The translations under genes and the position numbers were made by a program. From Rhizobium sp. R635 (lineage in GTDB: Bacteria > Pseudomonadota > Alphaproteobacteria > Rhizobiales > Rhizobiaceae): a stretch of DNA of 64,000 bases. The notes beneath the pieces were generated by a model. The model had not been told where the DNA came from, did not search any database, and worked only from the letters and a program-made list of their open reading frames with translations. Positions 27,787 to 36,795 of this stretch are shown here, piece after piece (position 1 is the stretch's first letter; the number at the start of each line of letters is the position of its first letter). The DNA lies in NCBI RefSeq assembly GCF_002211285.1, contig NZ_LOKX01000001.1:1-64000 (forward strand), read 5' to 3'.

Positions 27787-28662
27787 ATGATGCAATCCAA
27801 GCTGACATCCCTGATTTTGAAGGGATTTTTTGCGGCCGGGCTGTTTCTCGGGGCATTGCTTTCGAGTTTTGCGGTATCCGCTCAGGAGGGCGCGCCTTCG
27901 CTGCCGCTGCTCTTCGATGCGCGCGAACGCCTGGCCAAACCGGATCTTTCCTCGCTGGTGCGCCTGCGGTTCCTGACATCGGTCGACTTTCCGCCCTTCA
28001 ATTTTACCGATCAGAACGGCAAGCTTTCCGGTTTCGACGTCGATCTCGCCCGCGAAATCTGCAGCGAGCTGGAGATTTCGGACAAGTGCCAGATCCAGGC
28101 GGTTCCCTTCGCCGATCTCAAGGGGGCGCTCGCCGCCTCGCAAGGAGATGCCGTCATTGCCGGCCTTGCCGTGACCCCGGACCTGCGCCGGCAATTTCTC
28201 TTCTCACGGCCCTATCTGATGCTGCCGGCTCGTTTCGTGCGCAATCTCGCTGCACCGCTGGACGGAAAAACGGCGGCGGCACTTTCCGGCCATCCGGTCG
28301 GCGTCGTCAAAGGTACGGTGCATGAAGCCATGCTGGCCGCCTTCTTTCCGGCGATCAAGGCCCAGGCCTTCGACACCAAGGAGGCTCTGCTGGCGGCTCT
28401 TAGGGATCGCAAGGTCGATGCCGCCTTCGCGGACGCATTGCAGCTTTCCTTCTGGGTCTCGTCGCCCGCTTCGGCCAAATGCTGCGCGCTCTTCGACGGC
28501 CCCTACCTTTCCGAACATTTCCTCGGCGAGGGCATGACGATCATGCTGCGGCAAAAGGACGGCGTGCTGACATCGGCCATCGACCATGCGCTCGCGGCGC
28601 TGTCGCGCAACGGCCGCCTGCAGGAAATCTATCTGCGCTATTTTCCCTATGGGCTTTATTGA
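27787..28662 (+). CDS. Periplasmic solute-binding protein (amino-acid type, SBP family 3)
   Basis: 291 residues. N-terminal export signal (SLILKGFFAAGLFLGALLSS, cleaved near VSAQ). The domain starts RFLTSVDFPPFNFTDQNGKL and GFDVDLAREICSELEI, the hallmark of family-3 binding proteins for polar amino acids, and continues through AVIAGLAVTPDLRRQFLFSR and GHPVGVVKGTVHEA. It ends NGRLQEIYLRYFPYGLY. No ABC permease or ATPase is adjacent, so it is an orphan that may share a transporter elsewhere. Two in-frame ATGs (27787, 27790) are possible. Confidence 0.85.
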   Translation: MMQSKLTSLILKGFFAAGLFLGALLSSFAVSAQEGAPSLPLLFDARERLAKPDLSSLVRLRFLTSVDFPPFNFTDQNGKLSGFDVDLAREICSELEISDKCQIQAVPFADLKGALAASQGDAVIAGLAVTPDLRRQFLFSRPYLMLPARFVRNLAAPLDGKTAAALSGHPVGVVKGTVHEAMLAAFFPAIKAQAFDTKEALLAALRDRKVDAAFADALQLSFWVSSPASAKCCALFDGPYLSEHFLGEGMTIMLRQKDGVLTSAIDHALAALSRNGRLQEIYLRYFPYGLY

Positions 28663-28671
28663 AGAAAAACG

Positions 28672-29085
28672 TTAGCCCTTGCGGAAGCGGGCAATCGCGC
28701 TGCGTTCGATCGCCGCGCAAGTGAGTTTGTCGAGGCCGAGCCGGTCGCGCAGCAGGCTGAGCAGCCGCAGTTCCTCCGCCTTGACCGAGAGATCGGCGGA
28801 GGCCACTTCGACGGCGAGCGCATAGGCGGTGTCATAGAGCTTTGCGGGCAGGGTATCGCGCACGGTTTCGAGAACGACGTCGAGGCCTTCCGGCCCGGCC
28901 AGAAGCGAGGCGCAGTCGCGCGCAATCGAAATCAGCTTGTCGTCATCGAAATCCTTGAAGACCGGCAGGAACCCGATCAATTGGCCGATTCTCGTCATCT
29001 CCCTGTCGTTCATCGTGCTGTCGACGGCGGATGCCATCACCATCACGTAGATCAGGGCGTCGTGGGCGGAAAGCGGCTTGTTCAT
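28672..29085 (-). CDS. TerB-family (tellurite-resistance TerB-like) protein
   Basis: 137 residues, all alpha. SAHDALIYVMVMASAVDSTM, followed by DREMTRIGQLIGFLPVF and VEVASADLSVKAEELRLLSL, gives the two acidic-helix repeats of the TerB/DjlA-like fold (motif D/S-x-x-M-x-x-x-E and A-D-x-x-x-x-x-E-E). Proteins of this type in rhizobia stand alone without the ter operon, so tellurite resistance should not be assumed. ATG 29085 is used. Its 3' end is only 9 bp from the convergent solute-binding gene. Confidence 0.8.
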   Translation of the reverse strand: MNKPLSAHDALIYVMVMASAVDSTMNDREMTRIGQLIGFLPVFKDFDDDKLISIARDCASLLAGPEGLDVVLETVRDTLPAKLYDTAYALAVEVASADLSVKAEELRLLSLLRDRLGLDKLTCAAIERSAIARFRKG

Positions 29086-29186
29086 CTCTGATTCCTTTTT
29101 CAATCAGCCCAGATTAGGAATTGGCGGCGGCCATTACAAGGGATCGGTCAGCTCTCGCGGCGACCGATCCTGCCGAGCTCCGCCAG

Positions 29187-29900
29187 TCATTTCCGGCGCG
29201 GATCGCCGCCATAGATGCCTTTCCCCGCCTGCCTGGCCTTCTCGGAGACGGCCGCAAGCGGGGAGGCCGCCGCTGCTTCAGCCCAGCCGTTTTCGGCGAG
29301 CCACGCGCCGAGATCCTGGGTGCCGAGCCGGCAGGCAGCCGTCGCCGTTCCCTGCCATTCGGCCGTGTCGAGATCGCAGGTGACGCTGCGGTTGCGCAGC
29401 AGTTGGCGCAGCGCCGTCTTCGCCATCATGCCGCAGGGCCATTGCCGGCCTGCCGGCCCGCATATCCTATCGGCGGGTGTGGGGACGATGCCGGCAAGCT
29501 GGAGTCTGCGCTCGCCGAAGAAAAGATTACCAGCATTTTCGACCATCGGCCTCGGCAGCTCCATCGCCTTCGTCGCGGCGGGACTTGCCGTTCCGCCGTC
29601 GGCCGGCGCCGCTTGCTGCGGGATATCGGCGGGTTTGGGAGCCGTGCCGTCACGCGCCGCCGGAGAGGGCGGAGCAGCCGGTTCCCCCGAGCGGGCGATC
29701 ATTTCGGCACGTTCGTCGGATATCGTCGCTGCCGGTTCGGCGGCCTCGGGGGCAGCATTCGGCACTGCGGTCGCGGTCCCCTCTGCGGATGGGTTTTCTT
29801 CCCCTGCCGTGCCACCGCGAAACCTTGCTTCGCCCGCCATCAGCAGACCGGCCACCACCGCCATCCCTGTGATACCTGTGAAGACGGCAGCAGGGCGCAT
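29187..29900 (-). CDS. Thermonuclease (SNase)-like exported protein, probably degenerate
   Basis: 237 residues. The N terminus is hydrophobic (FTGITGMAVVAGLLMAG), then a long Ala/Pro/Glu-rich linker (~30-125). The C-terminal ~110 residues follow the staphylococcal-nuclease-like pattern: LFFGERRLQLAGIVP, GMMAKTALRQLLRNRSVTCD, CRLGTQDLGAWLAENGWAEA. The usual catalytic Arg/Glu of R-x-x-G-I-D-x-P-E are not seen where expected (LQLAGIVPTPAD), so nuclease activity is doubtful. ATG 29900 follows closely on the end of the S24 regulator gene (stop at 29912), suggesting one transcript. Confidence 0.75.
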   Translation of the reverse strand: MRPAAVFTGITGMAVVAGLLMAGEARFRGGTAGEENPSAEGTATAVPNAAPEAAEPAATISDERAEMIARSGEPAAPPSPAARDGTAPKPADIPQQAAPADGGTASPAATKAMELPRPMVENAGNLFFGERRLQLAGIVPTPADRICGPAGRQWPCGMMAKTALRQLLRNRSVTCDLDTAEWQGTATAACRLGTQDLGAWLAENGWAEAAAASPLAAVSEKARQAGKGIYGGDPRRK

Positions 29901-29911
29901 GGAATATCTTC

Positions 29912-30577
29912 CTATTGACTGGCCCAGATGATGCGGGCGATCCAATCGACATCGGAAAGATCGAGAGTGCGGTTGGGGTGCTCTGGATTGAGCGACATCA
30001 GCTCGATCGAGCGCGGGCTCTGACGCAGCAGCACCTTGGCCATCACCTCGCCCTCGCGTGTGCGCACCACGACGCGGTCGTTGCGGCGCACCTGCGCGCC
30101 CGGCTCGACGATCAGCACGTCGCCGTCGCGATAGAACGGCATCATGCTCTCGCCCTGCACTTCCAGCGCATAGACGCCGGCCTTTTGCGATGGGGCTGTC
30201 GGAAATTCCACCACGTCCCAGCCCTGGCCGGCCGGAAAACCACCATCATCGAAGAAGCCGCCGGCGCCCGCCTGCGCGAAGCCGAGCAGCGGAATGGAGC
30301 TGCCCGGAGGCTGAAACGCTGCTTCCGGCAGCCCGGAAGGGTTGGCGCTCGGCCGCATGAAGGCAAGAAACTGCTCCATGCTCGCCCCTGTCGCCTCGAG
30401 CACCTTGGCGATCGATTCCGTCGAGGGCCAGCGCAGCCGTCCGTCGGCGGAAAGCCGTTTCGATTTGTTGAAGGAGGTCGGGTCGAGCCCGGCGCGCCGA
30501 GCAAGGCCTGACGGCGTCAGGTCATGCCGTTCGGCAAGCCTGTCGATCGCTCCCCAGATTTGCTCATGTGACAGCAT
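29912..30577 (-). CDS. XRE-type transcriptional regulator with S24 (LexA-like) peptidase domain
   Basis: 221 residues. N-terminal helix-turn-helix (AERHDLTPSGLARRAGLDPT, then NKSKRLSADGRLRWPS), linker, then an S24 domain: GFAQAGAGGFFDDGG contains a possible Ala-Gly cleavage site, GESMMPFYRDGD carries the catalytic Ser, and GEVMAKVLLR carries the Lys. All catalytic elements are present, so RecA-stimulated self-cleavage is possible, but chromosomal members of this group in rhizobia are not proven SOS repressors. Transcribed toward the SNase-like gene. Confidence 0.88.
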   Translation of the reverse strand: MLSHEQIWGAIDRLAERHDLTPSGLARRAGLDPTSFNKSKRLSADGRLRWPSTESIAKVLEATGASMEQFLAFMRPSANPSGLPEAAFQPPGSSIPLLGFAQAGAGGFFDDGGFPAGQGWDVVEFPTAPSQKAGVYALEVQGESMMPFYRDGDVLIVEPGAQVRRNDRVVVRTREGEVMAKVLLRQSPRSIELMSLNPEHPNRTLDLSDVDWIARIIWASQ

Positions 30578-30694
30578 GTGCGCCCGATCCCGTGCGGCTC
30601 ATCCAACGCCGCGCTTCAACCGAGCGGAATATTAACCGACCGTATTGTCCGAGTAAAGACAAGAAAGGAATAAAATCCTCTTGGTGCGCAGCAC

Positions 30695-31342
30695 TCAGGC
30701 GACCATCGCCATGTTGATCTTGCCGAGCTGGATGACAGCCTGCGTCCGGCTGTCGACATCGAGTTTCAAGAGGATCGCCGAGACATGCGCCTTGATCGTC
30801 GCCTCGGAGACGCCGAGCTCATAGGCGATCTGCTTGTTCAGCAGCCCTTCGGCCAGCATGGTCAGCACCCGGCTCTGCTGCGGCGTCAACGTGTGCAGGC
30901 GGCGGATCAGGTCGGCGACGTCGGGATCCTGCTCCTGCCCGTCGCGATAGCTCTCGGGCGTCGCAATGTCGCCGGCAAGCACCGTCTGGATGCTGCGGCG
31001 AATGTCCTCGATGCCGGAGGACTTGGAGATGAAGCCGGAAGCGCCGAGTTCCAGCGCCCGGCGGATCGTCGTCGCGTCGTCGCTTGCCGAGACGATGACG
31101 ATCGGCAGGCTGGCGAATTCGGCGCGCAGCGCCATCAAGCCGGAAAAGCCGCTGACGCCTGGCATGGCGAGGTCGAGCAGAATCAGATCGGCATCCGCAT
31201 TTGCGCCCGCAGCCGCGCGGGCGGCGGCGAAATCGCCGGCCTCGACGATGGTCTGCCGACCTTCCATGCCGCTCACCGCCTGGCGCAGCGCATCCCGGAA
31301 AAGCGGATGGTCGTCCGCGATGATGATGGTCTGTTCCTGCAT
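30695..31342 (-). CDS. NarL/FixJ-family response regulator
   Basis: 215 residues. Receiver domain: IIIADDHPLFRDAL, phospho-acceptor Asp in DLILLDLAMPGVSG, IVSASDD, and Lys in ASGFISKSSG. LuxR-type helix-turn-helix at the C terminus: LTPQQSRVLTMLAEGLLNKQ, then GVSEATIKAHVSAILLKLDV. ATG 31342 begins MQEQTIIIADD. No cognate kinase is adjacent. The orphan hybrid kinase at 60.2 kb belongs to a class often paired with NarL-type regulators, but a link is only a guess. Confidence 0.92.
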   Translation of the reverse strand: MQEQTIIIADDHPLFRDALRQAVSGMEGRQTIVEAGDFAAARAAAGANADADLILLDLAMPGVSGFSGLMALRAEFASLPIVIVSASDDATTIRRALELGASGFISKSSGIEDIRRSIQTVLAGDIATPESYRDGQEQDPDVADLIRRLHTLTPQQSRVLTMLAEGLLNKQIAYELGVSEATIKAHVSAILLKLDVDSRTQAVIQLGKINMAMVA

Positions 31343-31433
31343 CGAAAACTCCCTCCCAAGAGTCCGATCATGCCTGCATGCGTCGCCATCCCCTCCGCGT
31401 CGCATGCGCATTTGCTCGAATGACTATATCAGA

Positions 31434-31832
31434 TCAGGTCTTCTGCGGAAGGGGACTGGTGTTTTCCTCGGTCTGGAACTCCTTCACCATCCCCATGAAA
31501 CTCTTCATCATCCGCTCCATGATGCTGATCGAGCGGTCGATCTCCGCATCGCTCGGCAGCGCCCGTTGAACCAGGCCGCCTTGTTCCAGCTTCGTCACCC
31601 GCTCTGAAAGCCGGTCGAGCTCGTCTTCATAGGCCGCCCGCTCGTCGGCCGCCATCCGGCAGACCAGGGCGCCATCCTTGTCCTGGCAGATCGACATCGC
31701 GCCGGTCTGCCGGTCGAGCCGGACGAAATGGTCGCCGCTCCTTTCGAGCTGGAAGCGGCTTGCATCGGGTTCGGCCGCCGCCGCCGCAAGCGGCAGCAGA
31801 ACGGCGCCAAGCGTGAGAACCAAAACCTTCAT
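31434..31832 (-). CDS. Exported hypothetical protein
   Basis: 132 residues with signal peptide MKVLVLTLGAVLLPLAAAAA cleaved before EPDASRF. The mature protein begins with a short beta part (RFQLERSGDHFVRLDRQTGA, then MSICQDKDGALVCRM, with two Cys) and continues as a helical segment (RAAYEDELDRLSERVTKLEQ) that looks like a coiled coil, so it may oligomerise. Function unknown. Start chosen at the signal peptide. Confidence 0.75.
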   Translation of the reverse strand: MKVLVLTLGAVLLPLAAAAAEPDASRFQLERSGDHFVRLDRQTGAMSICQDKDGALVCRMAADERAAYEDELDRLSERVTKLEQGGLVQRALPSDAEIDRSISIMERMMKSFMGMVKEFQTEENTSPLPQKT

Positions 31833-31950
31833 CGTCTCATCCTCCGGATTTTTCCCGTGGCCATCCCCTTTTACGCGCCGGGGCGTGGACATCGCCGCGT
31901 CTTTCCGGCAAAGCGCTCATGATCGAGGACCAGCATATCGTGAGGCCATG

Positions 31951-32304
31951 ATGACCGTGACACCGACCCTTTACAAGATCGTGACGGAAGCGCTCTGGCA
32001 GGAAGCCAGACAAACCGGCATTTTTCATGGCGCCGACATCGATCTCAACGACGGTTTCATCCATTTATCGACTGCTGCCCAGGTCAAACAGACCGCCGCG
32101 CTGCATTTTACCGGCCAGTCGGGCCTGTTGCTCATTGCCGTCGATGGCGCCGCCTTCGGTGACAAGCTCGTCTTCGAGCCCTCGCGCGGCGGCGATCTCT
32201 TCCCGCATCTCTATGCCGATCTGCCGCTGGCCGCCGTGCTCTGGGAGGCGGCGCTGCCGCTCGATGAGAGTGGCGCCCATGTCTTCCCGGAGCTTACGCC
32301 ATGA
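31951..32304 (+). CDS. DUF952 domain-containing protein
   Basis: 117 residues covering the whole DUF952 domain: LYKIVTEALWQEARQTGIFH, DLNDGFIHLSTAAQVKQTA, LFPHLYADLPLAAVLWEAAL. The function of the domain is unknown; its fold resembles ADP-ribosyltransferase-like folds in published structures as I recall. Two adjacent ATGs (31948, 31951). The stop overlaps the pyrD start (ATGA), so it is cotranslated with pyrD. Confidence 0.85.
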   Translation: MTVTPTLYKIVTEALWQEARQTGIFHGADIDLNDGFIHLSTAAQVKQTAALHFTGQSGLLLIAVDGAAFGDKLVFEPSRGGDLFPHLYADLPLAAVLWEAALPLDESGAHVFPELTP

Positions 32305-33389
32305 TCGATCCCTTCCAGCGTTTCGCCCGCAAGGGTCTTTTCCTGTTCGATCCGGAAACGGCGCACGGCATGTCGATCGCCGCGCTGAAATCCGGCCTCG
32401 TGCCGGCCTGCCGGATCGCTCCCGATCCGCGCCTCAGCCAAACCGTCGCCGGCCTCGTCTTCGAAAACCCGATCGGCATGGCCGCGGGTTATGACAAGAA
32501 TGCCGAGGTGCCGGAGGCGCTGCTGAAGCTGGGTTTCGGCTTTACCGAGATCGGCACGGTGACGCCGAAGCCGCAATCCGGCAATCCGCGCCCGCGCATC
32601 TTTCGCCTGATCGAGGATGAAGGCGTCATCAACCGCCTCGGCTTCAACAATGAAGGCCATGACGCCGCCTTTACGCGTCTGGCGGCGCTGACCGGCGGCG
32701 GCATGATCGGCGTCAATATCGGCGCCAACAAGGATAGCGAGGATCGCATCGCCGACTATGTCGCGGGCATCCGCCGCTTTTATTCCGTCGCCCGTTATTT
32801 CACCGCCAATATCTCCTCGCCGAACACGCCGGGCCTGCGCGACCTGCAGGCGCGCGAAAGCCTCGCGGCGCTGCTTTCGGCCGTGCTGAGGGCGCGCGAC
32901 GAGATGGCCGAGGCATCCGGCCGCAAGATCCCGGTATTTCTGAAGATCGCCCCTGATCTGACGGAAGAGGGTATGGATGACATCGCGGCGGAAGCGCTCT
33001 CGCATGCGCTCGACGGACTGATCGTCTCCAACACCACGCTGTCGCGCGAAGGGCTCAAGGATCAGCGCCAGGCGAAGGAGACGGGCGGTCTTTCCGGCGT
33101 GCCGCTGTTTGAAAAATCGACGGCGGTGCTTGCCGGGATGCGCAAGCGCGTCGGCCCCGATCTGCCGATCATCGGCGTCGGCGGCGTCTCCTCGGCCGAA
33201 ACCGCATTGGAGAAGATCAGGGCGGGCGCCGATCTCGTCCAGCTCTATTCCTGCATGGTCTATGAAGGTCCCGGCCTGCCCGGCAATATCGTCCGCGGCC
33301 TCTCGGCGCTGATGGACCGCGAAAAGGCCGGCTCGATCCGCGAGCTGCGCGACAGCAGGCTGGACTACTGGGCGGCTCGGAAGGTCTGA
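32301..33389 (+). CDS. pyrD: Dihydroorotate dehydrogenase (quinone), class 2
   Basis: Membrane-associated FMN enzyme of pyrimidine synthesis; passes electrons from dihydroorotate to ubiquinone. 362 residues, class 2 length with the N-terminal amphipathic quinone tunnel (PFQRFARKGLFLFDPETAHG). FMN/substrate motifs: NPIGMAAGYDKNAEVPEAL, NRLGFNNEGHD, ANISSPNTPGLRDLQ with the catalytic Ser region, VSNTTLSR, and GVGGVSSAETALEKIRAGAD. The start overlaps the DUF952 stop; the 3' end overlaps the convergent MATE gene by 25 bp. Confidence 0.96.
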   Translation: MIDPFQRFARKGLFLFDPETAHGMSIAALKSGLVPACRIAPDPRLSQTVAGLVFENPIGMAAGYDKNAEVPEALLKLGFGFTEIGTVTPKPQSGNPRPRIFRLIEDEGVINRLGFNNEGHDAAFTRLAALTGGGMIGVNIGANKDSEDRIADYVAGIRRFYSVARYFTANISSPNTPGLRDLQARESLAALLSAVLRARDEMAEASGRKIPVFLKIAPDLTEEGMDDIAAEALSHALDGLIVSNTTLSREGLKDQRQAKETGGLSGVPLFEKSTAVLAGMRKRVGPDLPIIGVGGVSSAETALEKIRAGADLVQLYSCMVYEGPGLPGNIVRGLSALMDREKAGSIRELRDSRLDYWAARKV

Positions 33390-34711
33390 TCGGCGCGTGG
33401 CCGCACCAGCATCGCCAGGAAGAAGCCGCGGAAGAGCAGGAAGGCGTTCATGGCAAGCCACAGGCCATGATTGCCGAAGAGCGGCACGAAGACGGCGAGC
33501 ATCAAGAGATAACCGGCAAAGGACATCAGCATCCGGTTGCGCATGTCGACCGACCATGTCGCGCCGATGAAGACCCCGTCCATCAGGAAGGCCAGCGCGC
33601 CCGTCAGCCCCGTAACGGCGGCCCAGGGCAGGTAGATGCCGGCTGCCTGCCGCACCTCCGGCGAAGTGGTCAGCACCGAGATCAGCCATGGCCCGGCGAG
33701 AAAGAAGAAAGCGGAAACGATTGCCGCCAGCCCGAAGGACCATAATGTCGTGAGCTTCAGCCCACGGTCGAAGGCCGGCCGGTAGCGCGCCCCGATCGCC
33801 CGGCCGGTGATCTGCTCGGCGGCGTTCGCAAGCCCATCGAGATAGTAGCCCGACAGCAGGAAGAAGTTCATCAGCACGGCGTTGGCGGCAAGTGTCACCG
33901 CCCCGAAGCCGGTGCCGATCCGCGTCATGATCGTGAAGGCGCCGATCAGCACGAAAGTGCGGATCAGGATGTCGCGGTTGAGCGCAAAAAGCTCCGCCAG
34001 GCGATGCCGGGAAAAGATCTCGGTCCACGCCGGCCGCTCTGCCTTGTTAAAGCCGCTGAGCACGATGAAGAGCCCGGCGATCGCCCCGGCCGTCTCGCCG
34101 GCCATGGTTGCCCAGGCGACCCCGGCCACGCCCCAGCCGAGCGACAGGCCGAGATAAATGGAAAGCACGATGTTGATGCCGTTGATCAGTGCCTGCAGCA
34201 GCAGGCCGACATTGCCCTGTCCGCGCCCGAGCACGAACCCGAGAATGGCGTAATTCGCCAGCGCCGCCGGTGCCGCCAGCATGCGGATCGCGAAATAGGT
34301 GCCGGTCGCTTCGGCGATCGCCCCTTCCGCGCCCATCAGCTTCAATCCCGCCGCCATCAAGAGCGGCGAAAGACAGAGCAGCGCCAGCCCGCAGCCGAGC
34401 GCGGAAATCAAAGCCCGCCAGAAAACGGCCTGCTGCTCGTGCTGGTCCCGCCGGCCATAGGCCTGCGCCGTCAGTCCTGTCGTCGAGGCGCGCAGGAAGT
34501 TGAAGCTGCCGAGGATGAGATCGAAGAGCATCGCGCCGATCGCCAGCCCCGCCAGCGCTTCCGCATCGCCCATGCGGCCGACGACGGCGGTGCTCGTCAG
34601 CCCGAGCAGCGGTGTCGTCATGAAGCCGAGCGTCATCGGAATGGCGATCGACAGCACCAGCCGGTGCGTCACGTCGAAGGCAAGAGAGTGGCTGTTGCTG
34701 CGCGTATCCAT
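33365..34711 (-). CDS. MATE family efflux transporter
   Basis: 448 residues, about 12 membrane helices in two homologous halves. N-terminal HRLVLSIAIPMTLGFMTTPL and GLTSTAVVGRMGDAEALAGL are the usual MATE/DinF opening; AQAYGRRDQHEQQAVFWRAL follows. Exports cationic compounds in exchange for H+ or Na+ in characterised members; the substrate here is unknown. ATG 34711 begins MDTRSNS. Nine bp separate it from the upstream CAP-domain gene on the same strand. Confidence 0.9.
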   Translation of the reverse strand: MDTRSNSHSLAFDVTHRLVLSIAIPMTLGFMTTPLLGLTSTAVVGRMGDAEALAGLAIGAMLFDLILGSFNFLRASTTGLTAQAYGRRDQHEQQAVFWRALISALGCGLALLCLSPLLMAAGLKLMGAEGAIAEATGTYFAIRMLAAPAALANYAILGFVLGRGQGNVGLLLQALINGINIVLSIYLGLSLGWGVAGVAWATMAGETAGAIAGLFIVLSGFNKAERPAWTEIFSRHRLAELFALNRDILIRTFVLIGAFTIMTRIGTGFGAVTLAANAVLMNFFLLSGYYLDGLANAAEQITGRAIGARYRPAFDRGLKLTTLWSFGLAAIVSAFFFLAGPWLISVLTTSPEVRQAAGIYLPWAAVTGLTGALAFLMDGVFIGATWSVDMRNRMLMSFAGYLLMLAVFVPLFGNHGLWLAMNAFLLFRGFFLAMLVRPRADQTFRAAQ

Positions 34712-34719
34712 GACCTGCC

Positions 34720-35238
34720 TCATATTGAGGCGGAATCGCCTCGGCTGGAAAGCACCATGGCCCAATAGGGCAGGTTCCTGGAAGATGCATTATGCGCGAC
34801 GGCGACGCCGAGGCCGTCATAACGCCCGAGCATGTTTTCCAGGTGATGCGGCGAATTGATCCAGGCCATCACCACGGCATCGACGCTCTGCTGGCCCGAC
34901 GCAATGTTTTCCGCTGCCGGCAGCCGCACGCCGCTCGCCTTGACGCGTGCGCCGAAACTATCGGTCATGCCGATCAGATGCGCCATCTTGCCGGCGCTCG
35001 CCATACGTTTTGCCTGGAAGAGGGCGGCAGTCTGGGCCGCCGGATCGACCTCGAGCGGCGGCAGGCCGTTCTTCGCCCGAAGCTGGTTGACGAGCGGCAA
35101 TACGCTCACCGTCTCGTCCTCGCCGTTCGAGGGCGTACCGGCAATTCGCGGGGTCGTGGTGCAGCCGGCGATGCCGGCGGCGAGCGCAAGTCCGGAAAGA
35201 CGCAGCAGGCCGCGCCTGGAAAGATCGATGGATGTCAT
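34720..35238 (-). CDS. CAP-domain (SCP-like) lipoprotein with twin-arginine signal
   Basis: 172 residues. The signal has a twin-arginine-like motif (LSRRGLLRLSG) and a lipobox (AGIAGC), so it is probably a Tat-exported lipoprotein. The CAP/SCP domain shows LVNQLRAKNGLPPLEVDPA, HLIGMTDSFGARV, AAENIASG and MAWINSPHHLENMLG with the conserved His/Glu set. The role in bacteria is poorly defined. It lies between a small membrane-protein gene and the MATE gene, probably in one operon (35506 to 33365). Confidence 0.87.
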   Translation of the reverse strand: MTSIDLSRRGLLRLSGLALAAGIAGCTTTPRIAGTPSNGEDETVSVLPLVNQLRAKNGLPPLEVDPAAQTAALFQAKRMASAGKMAHLIGMTDSFGARVKASGVRLPAAENIASGQQSVDAVVMAWINSPHHLENMLGRYDGLGVAVAHNASSRNLPYWAMVLSSRGDSASI

Positions 35239-35239
35239 G

Positions 35240-35506
35240 TTACCGGCGATAGCTGAAAAGGCGAAGGATGACGAAGAGCGGGATGACGATCGTCGCCCCG
35301 AGGAGGAGATAGTCGCCGACGCGCCCAAGTGCCGAAAAGCCCCGGTGCCAGATCTCCAGGATGAAGTCGCGGAACCCATAGATGATATTCCACGGCGTCA
35401 GGCCGAATACGGTCATGACGAAACCGACGATCAGCGACACCACGACGAGTTTTATCAATGTGCGGCCGAGCGAATCGCCGAGGAATCTGTTCACCTGATC
35501 GGACAT
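35240..35506 (-). CDS. Small integral membrane protein (DUF6460-like)
   Basis: 88 residues with two hydrophobic segments: LIKLVVVSLIVGFVMTVFGL (about 17-36) and VGDYLLLGATIVIPLFVILR (about 63-82), joined by an aromatic loop (WNIIYGFRDFILEIWHRG). It matches the small rhizobial membrane family I recall as DUF6460. It ends 1 bp before the start of the CAP lipoprotein gene. Confidence 0.8.
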   Translation of the reverse strand: MSDQVNRFLGDSLGRTLIKLVVVSLIVGFVMTVFGLTPWNIIYGFRDFILEIWHRGFSALGRVGDYLLLGATIVIPLFVILRLFSYRR

Positions 35507-35649
35507 GCGCCATCTCCTGTTTGCCCATGGGAATAAGGTTGCGGAGCGCCGCCCGCAAGCCCTTTCCTGGATTGGCCGTTCCGCCTCTGAAATAGGACTT
35601 GAGTTTTTTTGTGGCCGCCGCCAAATGCGGGCAAAAGAACGGGTGCATG

Positions 35650-36582
35650 ATGCAATCTCATCAGCTTTCCTCAGGCGACGTCATCGCCGACCGCCGCGCC
35701 GATTATGCCAGAATGCTCGAAGAGGGCGGCGAGCCGGCGGCGGCGGCCGAGTTGATGGAACAGGCGCTCGAACTCGTGCCCGCCTGGGCCGCCGGCTGGT
35801 ATCGCCTTGCCACCTATCTGGAAAAGGCGGGCAGTGGGGAAGCTGCGATCGAGGCCTATCGCCGGACGATCGCCCTCGATCCCGAGGACATATTCGGCGC
35901 CACCCTCAAGCTCGCCCTTCTCGGCGACACTACGATCCCCGACCGGCCGCCGAGCCGCTATGTCAAGCGCCTTTTCGACGATTACGCCGACCGTTTCGAA
36001 ACCGCCCTCGTCGACAAACTCGATTACAGCGTCCCGCAGAAACTTGCCGCCCTCGTCGCCTCCACCGGCAGGCGTTACGAATGCGCCGTCGATCTCGGCT
36101 GCGGCACCGGCCTGCTCGGCCCGGAAATCCGTGGCCGTATCGGCCGTCTCGAAGGCTTCGACCTCTCGCAGAACATGCTGGGGAAGGCACAGGAGAAACA
36201 GGTCTACGATCACCTCGCCCAGGCCGATCTCTCGCTCGAGCCCGATCTTTCCGGCCTCTTTGCGGATGCGGCGCGCGATCGCGCCGATCTCGTGACGGCA
36301 GCCGACGTGCTGATGTATCTCGGCAATCTCGAAAGCGTTTTTGCCATCATAGGAGAGCTAGCGACATCAGGTGCCGACATTGCCTTTTCCGTCGAGGATG
36401 GAGGGGAGGGCGGGAGCTTCCATCTCGCCCCGTCGCTGCGTTATGCCCATTCGGAGGCCTATGTCAGGCTGCTGCTCGCCCGTCACGGCCTCGAAATCCT
36501 CAAGGTCGTCAAGACGGTCATTCGCAAAGATGGCGGAAACTCGGTTTCCGGCATTCTGTTCCTTGCGCGCAAACCGGCGTGA
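35650..36582 (+). CDS. Class I SAM-dependent methyltransferase with N-terminal TPR
   Basis: About 310 residues. The N-terminal ~85 residues form two TPR-like helices pairs (YARMLEEGGEPAAAAELMEQ, GEAAIEAYRRTIALDPEDIF). The Rossmann methyltransferase domain follows, with motif I AVDLGCGTGLLGPEI, GFDLSQNMLGKAQE and DLVTAADVLMYLG. The substrate is unknown. An adjacent ATG at 35647 is also possible. It is divergent from the 35.2-kb small membrane-protein gene. Confidence 0.85.
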   Translation: MQSHQLSSGDVIADRRADYARMLEEGGEPAAAAELMEQALELVPAWAAGWYRLATYLEKAGSGEAAIEAYRRTIALDPEDIFGATLKLALLGDTTIPDRPPSRYVKRLFDDYADRFETALVDKLDYSVPQKLAALVASTGRRYECAVDLGCGTGLLGPEIRGRIGRLEGFDLSQNMLGKAQEKQVYDHLAQADLSLEPDLSGLFADAARDRADLVTAADVLMYLGNLESVFAIIGELATSGADIAFSVEDGGEGGSFHLAPSLRYAHSEAYVRLLLARHGLEILKVVKTVIRKDGGNSVSGILFLARKPA

Positions 36583-36795
36583 ACGAATGTTTCTTGCGAT
36601 TTTTTAATAGATCAGCATTGCTTACCTATATCGCTTGATCGAGATGCCAAAATGCTGATATTGCATGGATATCCGCAGCGCGCGCGGCGATAAAACGTCG
36701 AGGGTGCCAGCTCATTTCATATTGAGAAATTCCATCGTGCCGGGGCCTCGCCTCCGGCGCGCTCCCGAACTCGTTTGCTGTTGGAGACCGGCGAC

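Noticed and set aside
28672..29085. Tellurite-resistance operon
   Set aside because: Only a lone TerB-like gene is present; no terA, terC, terD or terE neighbours.
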